From contig NZ_NMWT01000020.1 of assembly GCF_002860365.1 (NCBI RefSeq), forward strand, positions 21,876 to 85,875: 64,000 nucleotides of DNA, read 5' to 3'. Origin of the DNA: Bifidobacterium parmae. GTDB taxonomy: Bacteria > Actinomycetota > Actinomycetes > Actinomycetales > Bifidobacteriaceae. Below, one piece after another: positions 8,843 to 16,426 of the stretch (position 1 is its first letter; each line of letters begins with the position of its first letter). A model generated the notes under the pieces. It ran no database searches, was not told the origin of the DNA, and saw only the letters and a program-made list of their open reading frames with translations. The position numbers were made by a program, and so were the translations under genes.

Positions 8843-9013
8843 TCAGACCTGCGGGGTCACGGTGGTGTCGGAACCGTTGCCGGGCTGGAGGCCGCCCCAG
8901 GTGCCTCCGCCGTTGTCGTTGCTGCCGTTGCCGGTGCCATGAGACAGGGTCATGGTGGGCAGCGTGCCGAACGTGACGATATGGATGCGCGGTGCGATGT
9001 ACTGCTTCTTCAT
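8843..9013 (-). CDS. Module 1 short peptide, 56 aa
   Basis: A short gene starting at ATG 9013 behind AAGGAAAG and ending TGA at 8843. It begins MKKQYIAPRIHIVTF, with the basic-Tyr-x-x-Pro-x-x-x-V pattern also seen in the two sister peptides, then carries a Gly/Asn/Ser-rich C-terminal half (HGTGNGSNDNGGG and later NGSDTTVTPQV). There is no hydrophobic signal peptide. The gene sits 37 bp after the large secreted protein and 12 bp before the membrane protein. It is the most divergent of the three, lacking the T-D-V-V-R-T-S box. The shape, a conserved start with a variable tail, resembles leader-core precursor peptides, but no product is known. Confidence 0.72.
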   Translation of the reverse strand: MKKQYIAPRIHIVTFGTLPTMTLSHGTGNGSNDNGGGTWGGLQPGNGSDTTVTPQV

Positions 9014-9050
9014 GATTGCTTCTTTCCTTGGAATGCCTTGGAATGATCGT

Positions 9051-11225
9051 TCACTGGTTGAGCGGCGCGGTCTTGACGACCGGCGTGCCGGTCACGACGG
9101 TGCCGTCGAGCGTCGTCCACTGCGGGGTGATGGTGATCGTGTTGCCGCCGTTGCCGAACCACGAGTCGGGCACGCCGGTGAGCACGGAGGTCGCGAAGTA
9201 GCCGTTGCCGGGCGCGTAGCCGGCCTGGGCGGCGCCGTTGTCGAGCGCTTCGGTCTGCGGGCCGTCGAACGCGCCGAACGTGTCGGACGCGCCCTTCGGG
9301 GTGAGTCGCTGGCCGTTGGCGGTCACATAGTCGTACGCCTTGGTGGTGGTGAACGTGCCGTGCAGGGTCTGGTTGCCGTTCTTCACGACGATCCTGAACC
9401 TGACGTCCGTGTACTTGCGGCTGTCGACGGTGGTGAGGAAGCGCACGGCGAGGGTCTTGCCGTTGCCGCGGGTGCCGGCGACCTGCACGCCCACGTTCTG
9501 GTTCTTCGCGTAGGCGGCGTGCGCCCACGCGAAGCCGTTCGCATACGTCACCTTGCCGTCGGGCGAGGCGTTGGTGTTCCAGTCGTCGTAGCTGTCGAAC
9601 CAGCCGCCGAACACGCGGTTGCCGTAGCCGAGCTCGGTGTCCTTGGTCGGGTAGGTCTTGGTCTTCCGGAAGTTCTCGACCTCGCTTTGCGCGAACCACT
9701 CGTAGTCGGTGGTGACGGGCGTGCCGTACACGGTGGCGGTGCCGGTGCTGTTCTCGTCGAAGATGTTCGGCAGGATGCCGGCGTTGCGGTCGAACAGCGG
9801 GTAGCGGCCGTACAGGGTGAGGTCGCCGTGGTAGCCGAGGTACGTGCTGGTGAGCTTCGGGCCGTTCTCGGCCACCGACGTGTTCTTCGCGGGCTTGGCG
9901 TCCTTGTCGGCGGCGGCGAGCGTCGCCAGATCGGCGTCGGAGGTGACGGACGGGTTCGCCTGGAGGGTCGTCTTGCCGTCGACGGTCACGCCGGGCAGTT
10001 CGGTGAAGTCGACGGAGACGGTCGGATCGGTGGTGAAGCCGTTGTCGTCGCCGTACGCCTTGCCGATGTACGGCTGGGTGCCGTCGATGTCGACGGCGCC
10101 GGGCTTGGCGGCCTGCACGGCGAGCTGCGCGCCGCCGGTCAGATCGACTGCGGCGGGCACGTCGGTCGACTTGGTGCGGTCGGCGATGGTGCCGCCGGTC
10201 AGGTACACGGTGCCGGCGTCGGCGCGCAGCGGGTACTGGGCGGACTCGGGCTGCTCGTCGAAGTCGTCGGCGATGGCCGTGTCGATCGTCGGCGTGCCGG
10301 AGATCGTGGTCGTGCCGTAGTACTGGTGGATGCTCGCGACCTGCGCGGAACCGGTTACGTTGAGCTCGCCGTAGGTGATGACGGCGTGGCTCGGCTGGCC
10401 CTTGGAATCCTCGTTGTTGTTCTCCGCCACGTAGGAGCCGTTGCCGGAGATCGTCACGGTGGCGTTCGTGGAGGCGTTGAACACGGCGGCGGACGAGCCG
10501 TACACGGTCGGGTAGAGGCCGGAGGCGCCGTCGACGCCGCTCGGACGGTCGTAGGTGCCTTCGGACTGGAGGTTCACCTGCGCGCCGACCGCGCTGTCGA
10601 GCACGTGCACGCCGTACCCCTTCTCGGAGCCGACGCCGCCGTTGGAGATGAGACGCGCCGTGTCCTGCACGGTGACCTTGCCGTTGCCGTCCACGGTGAC
10701 CGGGGTCTCGCTGCGGCCCTGGATGAGCTTCGTCTCGTCGTCGTCGACGACGAGGTTGCCGGCGAGCGTGAGATCGCCGCCGGAGACCACGTGGAACTCG
10801 ATGTCGGTGATGCGCGACACGGTGGCCGGCTCGGTGCCGAGCTCCTGCGTGCGGGCGCCGACGAACGCGACCGGATGGTCGATCGTCACCGTCGCGTTGT
10901 CCGCGCTGTCCGAGAAGTCGATGTAGTCGTTGTGGACGCCGAAGGTGCCGGCGTCGGCCGTGTCCTTGAAATACACGGTGGTGACGGACGCGTCGGCGAG
11001 CGCCTTGCGCAGCGTCTCCGCCTCCGTGTTGCCGCTCGTCGTGGAGCAGACGGTGGCCGTCGCGCCGCTGATCGTGTTGCATGCCGGGGCGGTCGACGCG
11101 TCGAATCCCGCGGCCTGCGCGGGCGCGGCCGGACCGGCCACGGCGAAGACGCCGAGCGTCGCCGTCGCGGCGAGCGCGGCGACGAGCGGACGTGCCGCGC
11201 TCCCCTTCTTCTGAGTGAATCGCAT
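9051..11225 (-). CDS. Module 1 secreted beta-helix-like surface protein
   Basis: 724 residues from ATG 11225 (GAGG nine bases before it; the upstream in-frame ATG has no ribosome site). Residues 1-39 form a Sec signal peptide (FTQKKGSAARPLVAALAA... APAQA-AG). The body is rich in Thr, Gly, Asn and Val with short beta-helix-type turns (GGDLTLAGNLVVDDD, VTVDGNGKVTVQ, GELNVTGSAQVAS). Near residue 580 lies VFGGWF, a degenerate InlB B-repeat/Flg_new-type motif, followed by a C-terminal domain (LAVRFLTTVDSRKYTD, AYDYVTANG, ITPQWTTLDGT) shared with the module 3 protein. There is no LPxTG motif and no C-terminal membrane helix, so how it is held at the surface is unclear. The function is unknown; adhesion or glycan binding is only a possibility. 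Confidence 0.88.
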   Translation of the reverse strand: MRFTQKKGSAARPLVAALAATATLGVFAVAGPAAPAQAAGFDASTAPACNTISGATATVCSTTSGNTEAETLRKALADASVTTVYFKDTADAGTFGVHNDYIDFSDSADNATVTIDHPVAFVGARTQELGTEPATVSRITDIEFHVVSGGDLTLAGNLVVDDDETKLIQGRSETPVTVDGNGKVTVQDTARLISNGGVGSEKGYGVHVLDSAVGAQVNLQSEGTYDRPSGVDGASGLYPTVYGSSAAVFNASTNATVTISGNGSYVAENNNEDSKGQPSHAVITYGELNVTGSAQVASIHQYYGTTTISGTPTIDTAIADDFDEQPESAQYPLRADAGTVYLTGGTIADRTKSTDVPAAVDLTGGAQLAVQAAKPGAVDIDGTQPYIGKAYGDDNGFTTDPTVSVDFTELPGVTVDGKTTLQANPSVTSDADLATLAAADKDAKPAKNTSVAENGPKLTSTYLGYHGDLTLYGRYPLFDRNAGILPNIFDENSTGTATVYGTPVTTDYEWFAQSEVENFRKTKTYPTKDTELGYGNRVFGGWFDSYDDWNTNASPDGKVTYANGFAWAHAAYAKNQNVGVQVAGTRGNGKTLAVRFLTTVDSRKYTDVRFRIVVKNGNQTLHGTFTTTKAYDYVTANGQRLTPKGASDTFGAFDGPQTEALDNGAAQAGYAPGNGYFATSVLTGVPDSWFGNGGNTITITPQWTTLDGTVVTGTPVVKTAPLNQ

Positions 11226-11647
11226 ATCGCTTTGCCTCACATTCCTTCTCATGCGATATGCCCGGACGCGGCGACGCCACGCCCGGCCACGTCGCCTGTC
11301 TCCCCTTCAAACCCCCGGGGCGCGATTCCAGTAAAGCGCGGTTCGGCGATGCGTGCGGCAGGCCGGGTACGGGGGCGCGGGGGCGCCGTCTGCGTGAACG
11401 TTCACAGGGGGAAGTGTTGCGATGATTGGGATTGCGTGGTCCGAGACGCTGCGCGGGCGTGGCGACGACTACGTCGCACGCCGCGGCACGCATAGGAAAA
11501 CCGTTTGACGCGTGGCGAACCGTCGCCCAGGCTTCCCGACGAATTCATGTTCGCGTAACCATCGACGCGCCGGGCGGGGCGTATCGGCGCATGGCGGCGC
11601 CCGTCCGGCGGGGCCCGCGTGGCGGAATCCGCGTGGCGGAATCCGGC
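11226..11647. other. Intergenic region, 422 bp, upstream of module 1
   Basis: No gene was found here. It contains the 12-bp palindrome at 11394-11405 and, just after the exporter stop, a tandem duplication of the 14-mer CGCGTGGCGGAATC (11616-11629 and 11630-11643). The promoter of the module 1 operon is expected here, but no clear -10/-35 pair was seen. Confidence 0.6.
11394..11405. promoter_or_regulatory. Perfect 12-bp palindrome upstream of module 1
   Basis: GTGAACGTTCAC is a perfect palindrome with a central CG, as in LacI-family operators, 169 bp upstream of the module 1 surface protein start. Related 12-mers lie at comparable positions upstream of module 2 (16393) and module 3 (21024). 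Confidence 0.45.
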
Positions 11648-13462
11648 TTACACGCGCTCCCCCATGTGCTCCCCCAACGTGACGACCGCATCGCAGTAGT
11701 CGAGCACTTCGGCGCGATGCGTGACGATGAGCACCGTACGGTCGCGCATCGCGCGGATCCGCTCCAGCATCGCATGCTCGGTGGCGACGTCCAACGCGGA
11801 GGTCGACTCGTCGAGCAGCAGCACGGGCGCGCCGCTGTAGAGCGCGCGGGCCACGGCGATGCGCTGCATCTGCCCTTCGGACAATCCCGCGCCATGCTCG
11901 CCCAGCCGCGTGTCGTACCCGTCGGGCAGCGCCTCGACGAACCCGGCCGCGTCGGCGATCCGGCACGCCTCGCGCACGCGCGCGTCGTCGATATGCGCCG
12001 GATCGGGGTCCGGGTCGGCGAAGGCCACCGTCTCGCGAATCGTGCCGGACATGAGCGCGTTGCCCTGCGGCACGTACGCGAAGAACCCACGCGGGATCGC
12101 GCTCGGCGGGACAAGGGCGCCCGCAGGCTGCGGCATGGAGTCCGCGGCGCCCGAGGACCGCGAACCTGCGTTCACGGCGCCCGCGGACCGCGAACCGTCA
12201 CCCACAGCATCCGCGACCGCCACGCCGATATCCCCATGCTGCGGCTCGTACGCGCCGAGCAGCAGCTTCATCAGCGTGCTCTTGCCGATGCCGCTACGCC
12301 CCGTGATCGCGACGAAATCCCCCTTATGGACATCGCAGGAGAAATCGCGCAGCACCTGGTTGCGCCCATACGTGAAATCCACATGGTCGAAGCGGATCGC
12401 ATCCATGCGCGCGTACAATCCTCGCGCGTCGAGCGTCCCATCCACCCCGCTATGCGCGAGAATGGTGCGCTCAGCGCCGCTGAGCGCACCATTCTCGCGC
12501 ATAGCGTCGGTCTCCCCCACTTCGCGCAGCCGCTCGGCGCTGGCGAGCATCGCCGCATGCTGGGGGAACATGCCGCCCATCATCGCGAACGGCGACTGGA
12601 TCTGGCCGATCAGCTGGATCACCGCCATCATCGTGCCATAGCTCAACGTGCCGTGCAGGATCCCGAACCCGCACCATACGAATCCGACGAGATACCCGAG
12701 GTTCATCGCGCTCGCGAGGCCGGTGCTCGCCACCGCCGTGACCGTGACGCGGCGCATGCGCGCGCCCCGGTGCGCGTCCATGCGTCGCGCCGCGAGGTCG
12801 CGCACCTTGCCGCCGACACCGAACGCGCGGATCACAAGCAACGATTCGAGCGCCTCCTGCATGTACGAGCGCACGCGGCCCTCCGCCTCCTGCACGCGCT
12901 TGTGGAGACGCTTGAGCAGCCCGCGCAGCAGGAACGACGCGCCGGCCATCACGCAGCCGCCCGCGAGGAACACGACGGTGAGCAACGGCGCGAGCACGAT
13001 CATCACGGCGACGACGCCGACGATGCGGATCGCCATCGACACGGCGTTCGGCACGAGCGACGTGACCGCGCCGGAGACGACGGTCACGTCGGAGGTGAGA
13101 CGGTTCATCAATTCGCCGGAATGGCGCGCCTGCGTGCGGGCGAGCGGCGCGTCGAGGATGCCGGCGAACACGTGCGCGCGCATGCGGTTGTCCATCGTGG
13201 CGCGGGCTCGTTCGGCGACCATCACGTTCGCGGCGCGCAGGGCGATCTGGATGACGATGGCGACGGCGAACGTGAGCGATTCGCGCAGGAACGCGGGCTC
13301 GTCATGGGCGACGGCCGCGTCGATCGCGCCGCGCATCATCAGCGCGTAGCCGACGGCGATGGCCGCCATGGCCGCCTGGATCGCGCACAGGGCGACGACC
13401 AGCCACGAGGCGCGGCCGAACACGCCGAGAAGCCACCGGTAGGTGCGCCACGTGGAGCCCAT
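11648..13462 (-). CDS. ABC exporter, fused transmembrane and ATP-binding domains
   Basis: 604 residues from ATG 13462 (AAAGGA ribosome site). The N-terminal ~310 residues are a six-helix type I exporter domain with the usual coupling sequence (LTSDVTVVSGAV). The ATPase domain has Walker A GRSGIGKST (~388-396), Q-loop VPQGN, signature LSEGQ (~527), Walker B LLLDES (~548) and the switch His in VTHR. There is no N-terminal C39 peptidase domain, so it would not cleave a double-Gly leader itself. Two oddities: a perfect palindrome codes the linker between the domains (~321-338), and an extra ~40 residue loop rich in G-S-R-S-x-G-A follows Walker A (~413-453). Lying between peptide modules 2 and 1, it is the natural candidate exporter for their products. 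Confidence 0.9.
   Translation of the reverse strand: MGSTWRTYRWLLGVFGRASWLVVALCAIQAAMAAIAVGYALMMRGAIDAAVAHDEPAFLRESLTFAVAIVIQIALRAANVMVAERARATMDNRMRAHVFAGILDAPLARTQARHSGELMNRLTSDVTVVSGAVTSLVPNAVSMAIRIVGVVAVMIVLAPLLTVVFLAGGCVMAGASFLLRGLLKRLHKRVQEAEGRVRSYMQEALESLLVIRAFGVGGKVRDLAARRMDAHRGARMRRVTVTAVASTGLASAMNLGYLVGFVWCGFGILHGTLSYGTMMAVIQLIGQIQSPFAMMGGMFPQHAAMLASAERLREVGETDAMRENGALSGAERTILAHSGVDGTLDARGLYARMDAIRFDHVDFTYGRNQVLRDFSCDVHKGDFVAITGRSGIGKSTLMKLLLGAYEPQHGDIGVAVADAVGDGSRSAGAVNAGSRSSGAADSMPQPAGALVPPSAIPRGFFAYVPQGNALMSGTIRETVAFADPDPDPAHIDDARVREACRIADAAGFVEALPDGYDTRLGEHGAGLSEGQMQRIAVARALYSGAPVLLLDESTSALDVATEHAMLERIRAMRDRTVLIVTHRAEVLDYCDAVVTLGEHMGERV
12448..12506. repeat. Perfect inverted repeat inside the exporter gene
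   Basis: Two 29-bp arms (12448-12476 and 12478-12506) are exact reverse complements separated by one base. The whole 59-bp palindrome is read in frame and codes the linker between the transmembrane and ATPase domains. Confidence 0.95.
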
Positions 13463-13505
13463 CAACAGTCCTTTCCGTCGCCCGCGCCGGGGCCGAACGG
13501 ATTCC

Positions 13506-13511
13506 ATTATA
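13506..13511 (-). promoter_or_regulatory. Candidate -10 box for the ABC exporter
   Basis: TATAAT on the minus strand lies 43 bp upstream of the exporter start, in an unusually AT-rich patch. No convincing -35 hexamer is at the ideal distance. Confidence 0.45.
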
Positions 13512-13561
13512 GAAATCCCGGGAATCACGCCGGATGAAAAGGGACGCCCGTCACGCTCCGG

Positions 13562-14086
13562 TCAGTAGTAGCCGGTCCACCGGCTGCCGTCTTGTTCGGT
13601 GACGATGCCGGCGTCGGCGGACGGGGCGTCGGAGGAACCTCCGTTGTTCGAGGAACCTCCGTTCGAGGAACCGGAGGACCGGCCGTCCACCGCGCCGCCG
13701 GGCACGCCGGAACCGTCCACTTCGGTGTCGCCGGTGCCGTTCGCGCCGGGCTCGCCGCCCGTACCGGACGAGGACGCGCCGGAAGCGTCGCCGTCCCGGG
13801 TCGACCCGGATGCGCCGGTGCCATCATTCCGCGATGTGGAGGAAGGGGAGGACGTGGAGGACGTGGACGACACGGCGTCCGAGCCGGCTCCTCCGGTGCC
13901 GCCGCCACGCAGGCCACCGAACGAGAACGCCGCCCCCACGATGATCGCGACCGCCACGACCAGCGCGACCGCCCCGCCGGCCACCGCCTTGCGGTGCGCG
14001 TCGACGAACGCGACGACGCCGGCCGGCGACGCATCCTCGTCGCCCACCTGTTCCAATGGAATCATGGGATCATCCGATGAGGCCAT
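13562..14086 (-). CDS. Module 2 single-span membrane protein with Gly/Ser-rich tail
   Basis: 174 residues from ATG 14086 (GAGGGG before it); a GTG at 14128 would overlap the end of the peptide gene by 8 bp. After a polar N-terminus (PLEQVGDEDASPAGVVAFVD, HRK) comes one membrane helix near residues 34-54, then a Gly/Ser/Thr/Asn tail containing SSNGGSSNNGGSSDAP. It lacks the HPDSDS box of its two sisters and ends DGSRWTGYY. The same order of peptide then membrane protein is kept. It is assigned to the family on architecture and position, since low complexity makes similarity scores unreliable. Confidence 0.72.
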   Translation of the reverse strand: MASSDDPMIPLEQVGDEDASPAGVVAFVDAHRKAVAGGAVALVVAVAIIVGAAFSFGGLRGGGTGGAGSDAVSSTSSTSSPSSTSRNDGTGASGSTRDGDASGASSSGTGGEPGANGTGDTEVDGSGVPGGAVDGRSSGSSNGGSSNNGGSSDAPSADAGIVTEQDGSRWTGYY

Positions 14087-14120
14087 GCGCCCCTCGGTCC
14101 TCTCGCCCGTCTCAGACACT

Positions 14121-14264
14121 TCAGACACCGGGGTTCACGCCGGTGTCCGAGGTGACGGAATCGCCGCCCGGGAACGGGACGTCCGTGTCGCCGCCGCTCG
14201 TGCGCACCACGTCCGTGGCGGAAACGCGCAGCACCGTCATCGACGGCTTCTCATAGGTGTTCAT
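14121..14264 (-). CDS. Module 2 short peptide, 47 aa
   Basis: The start is ATG 14264 or the adjacent in-frame ATG 14267, with AAGGAGC as ribosome site (14272-14278); the stop is TGA at 14121. The product begins NTYEKPSMTVLRV and contains SATDVVRTSGG, closely matching the module 3 peptide (KQYEQPLMTVITL, GTDIVRTSE). The remaining ~22 residues (DTDVPFPGGDSVTSD and so on) are unrelated to the sister peptides. A conserved N-terminal ~23 residues ending in R-T-S plus a free tail is what one expects of a recognition leader with a variable core. The coding sequence runs to within 35 bp of the next gene, so translation is probably coupled. Confidence 0.75.
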   Translation of the reverse strand: MNTYEKPSMTVLRVSATDVVRTSGGDTDVPFPGGDSVTSDTGVNPGV

Positions 14265-14271
14265 CATGCAT

Positions 14272-14306
14272 GCTCCTTGCTCATTGTTCATTGTTCATTG
14301 CTCATT
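14272..14306. repeat. 7-bp tandem repeat covering the ribosome site of peptide 2
   Basis: Five consecutive heptamers read (minus strand) AATGAGC, AATGAAC, AATGAAC, AATGAGC, AAGGAGC; the last unit is the ribosome binding site itself. Repeat-number change would move upstream sequence relative to the start. Confidence 0.85.
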
Positions 14307-14322
14307 GCCCACCGGCGTCCCT

Positions 14323-14368
14323 GCCGACCGCCGGCATCTTCCATGTCTTCGATGTCTCCGGCGTCGGC
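14323..14368 (-). terminator. Hairpin between module 2 surface protein and its peptide
   Basis: An 11-bp GC stem with one bulged base (14323-14335 paired with 14358-14368) begins 6 bp after the stop of the large protein and precedes the peptide gene. It could act as a partial terminator or processing site that sets a different level for the peptide. Confidence 0.5.
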
Positions 14369-14373
14369 CGGCC

Positions 14374-16197
14374 TCACGCGCCCATCGCGTCGAGCAGCCC
14401 CTGCGCGTACGCCTTCACGGTCTCGCCCGCGGAGGCGTCGGCCACCACGGCCTTCGCGACCTGCCGCACGCTGCGCGTGTCGCCCGCGGTTTCGGTCGCG
14501 GTGACGGTCGTGCCGTCCGCGGTGGTGAACGTCCAGGAGGCGGTCACGGTGATGTCGGTCGCGTAGGAGGCGAGCGGCACCCCGGTGAACACGAGGTTGT
14601 TGACGATGTATGTGCCGTCGTCGTACGGGTTCTTCGCGTCCGCGCCGTACGTCTTGCCGGCGATCTCGTACGTCCACTTCACGGCGGACGACGTGAGGCC
14701 GAGCGCCTTCGGCATGCGGTAGCCGAAGCGCAGCGACGTCTTCGCGTAATCGTCGGAACCGTAGTCGAGGCGCAGCGAGCCGCCGCGGAATTCGATCACG
14801 TCGGAGACGGGCAGGAACCGCGCGTACGCGTATCCGGAGGTCACGTCGGCGGCGACCGGCGTGGTGAGCGCGGCGTCCGCATACCAGCCGGCGAACACCT
14901 GGCCTTCGGGCGCGTCGGGCGCGGTGTAGCCGCTCGCCGCGCGGTACGGCGCGATGTCGAAGCGGTTGGAGGCGGCCGTCACGCCGAACGTGCCGTCCTC
15001 GTTGCGGGTGGGTTCGAATCCTTCCGCGAGTTCGCCGCTTGCGGGAGCGACGTTGAACGTGCCTCCGGAGATGGCGACGGTCGGCGTGCCGAGCGAGCTG
15101 GCCAGTCTCTCGGTAACGCCCTTGCCGTTGCCGGAGGTGAACGTGCCGCCGGTCACGGTGAGGGTGCCGTTGTCCATGGCGCGCATCGCGTAGCCGTTCG
15201 TGCTGGTGATGGCCGCGGTGCCGCCGACCGTGGTCTGGCCCGCGTCGCCGGCCGCGTTCCTGACGCCGCTTGCGCCGAGCGGGTAGAGGGGCGCGGTGAT
15301 CGAGCCGCCGGTGACGGTCGCCTTATGGTAGGTGAGCAGCGCGTAGAACTGCGAGGTCGGCTGGATGATGGTGCCGCCGGTCATGTCGAGCACGCCGTAG
15401 TCGTCGTTCTTGACGACGATCCTGCCGCCGGTCATCGTGCCGCCGGCGATGGTGAGCGTGGCCTCGGCGATGCCGTATTTGTTGGTGGCCGCGTCGCCGT
15501 CCGTGTCCGAGCTGTTGTACCAGCCGTTGGCGATGAGGCTGGAGCCGTATCCTGCGTTCTTGGCCGAGAATCTCACGACCGAGGAGCCTTGGATGGTCAT
15601 CGTGCCGAAGTTCTTGAGCACATAGTAGCTGTTGCCGTTGGCGCTGGCCGTGCCCGTGGACGGGTCCGTCAGTTTGCTGGCTTCGGCGGAACGCGTGTAG
15701 TTGCCGCCGTCGAGCGTGATGCTCGCGCCCGCGTAGTTGACAATCGCGGCCTTGCCGTTGCTCACGTTGTCGACGGTGCCGGTGTGCTTGGCGGAGCTGT
15801 CGGTGATGACGAGCTTGCCTCGGTTGACGATGGTGTGTTTGCCGGCCGTGTTGACGATCGTCTTGCCGGCCAGATCGAGCGTGATGTCCGCGTCGGCGGG
15901 GATGACCACGCTTTCGGTGACGGCTTCGTCGAGCGGCGACAGCAGCCTGATCGTGCCGCCGTTCTTCGCGGCGGCGACCGCTTCGGCCATCGTGTAGTAG
16001 GGCGTGTTTCCGACGGCGGCGATGCACTTGGGCAGCATCTCGCCGGTCTCCCAATCCTCCTGATCGGTCTGGCAGTCGAACGCGGTGTCGCCGCCGCCGA
16101 TCGCATACGCGGATGCCGGCGCGGCGAGTCCGACCGCGGCGGCCATCGCGAGGCCGGCGACCGCGCCGACCATCCTCTTCCAGTTCTCTCGTGCCAT
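14374..16197 (-). CDS. Module 2 secreted beta-helix-like surface protein
   Basis: 607 residues with a Sec signal peptide (NWKRMVGAVAGLAMAAAVGL...ASAYA). The mature part is a run of parallel-beta-helix-type repeats: AGKTIVNTAGKHTIVNRGKL, ASITLDGGNY, ATLTIAGGTMTGGRIV, GVLDMTGGTII, ATVTGGSIT, GTLTVTGGTFTSGNG and PTVAISGGTF, each a short GGT-type turn. Near residue 430, VFAGWYADAALTTPVA is a typical InlB B-repeat/Flg_new motif. The C-terminal domain (TSLRFGYRMPKALG, TGVPLASYATDITV) resembles the ends of the other two module proteins. No sorting signal or C-terminal anchor is seen. ATG 16197 has AAGGAAAA before it. The role is unknown; extracellular and probably surface-associated. Confidence 0.88.
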   Translation of the reverse strand: MARENWKRMVGAVAGLAMAAAVGLAAPASAYAIGGGDTAFDCQTDQEDWETGEMLPKCIAAVGNTPYYTMAEAVAAAKNGGTIRLLSPLDEAVTESVVIPADADITLDLAGKTIVNTAGKHTIVNRGKLVITDSSAKHTGTVDNVSNGKAAIVNYAGASITLDGGNYTRSAEASKLTDPSTGTASANGNSYYVLKNFGTMTIQGSSVVRFSAKNAGYGSSLIANGWYNSSDTDGDAATNKYGIAEATLTIAGGTMTGGRIVVKNDDYGVLDMTGGTIIQPTSQFYALLTYHKATVTGGSITAPLYPLGASGVRNAAGDAGQTTVGGTAAITSTNGYAMRAMDNGTLTVTGGTFTSGNGKGVTERLASSLGTPTVAISGGTFNVAPASGELAEGFEPTRNEDGTFGVTAASNRFDIAPYRAASGYTAPDAPEGQVFAGWYADAALTTPVAADVTSGYAYARFLPVSDVIEFRGGSLRLDYGSDDYAKTSLRFGYRMPKALGLTSSAVKWTYEIAGKTYGADAKNPYDDGTYIVNNLVFTGVPLASYATDITVTASWTFTTADGTTVTATETAGDTRSVRQVAKAVVADASAGETVKAYAQGLLDAMGA

Positions 16198-16392
16198 GTG
16201 TTTTCCTTCACTTCCTCCGGCGGGACCGGGGTTGCGTCACTACTGTCCGGCCGGGCACTGCTTCGTCGGTTCTCCCGGGCGGGCACGCGATCGTCCGCCG
16301 GGATTCCGCGCGCGTATGGCGTCACGCGCGAAACCGTTGTCCCCGCCGAGCGTACACGTGAAGGGTGTCGGAACACGCCATGCCGGTGTGGC

Positions 16393-16404
16393 GTGAACGG
16401 TTAC
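16393..16404. promoter_or_regulatory. Operator-like 12-mer upstream of module 2
   Basis: GTGAACGGTTAC shares nine of twelve positions with the perfect palindrome upstream of module 1 and lies 196 bp upstream of the module 2 surface protein start, just after the HprK-like gene. Confidence 0.35.
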
Positions 16405-16426
16405 GAGGGTCCGCGATCGTCGTCGT

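Noticed and set aside
8843-9013. Class II bacteriocin with double-Gly leader
   Set aside because: No GG-type cleavage site, no Cys, no amphipathic or YGNGV-like core, and the exporter lacks a C39 peptidase domain; the same holds for the other two peptides.
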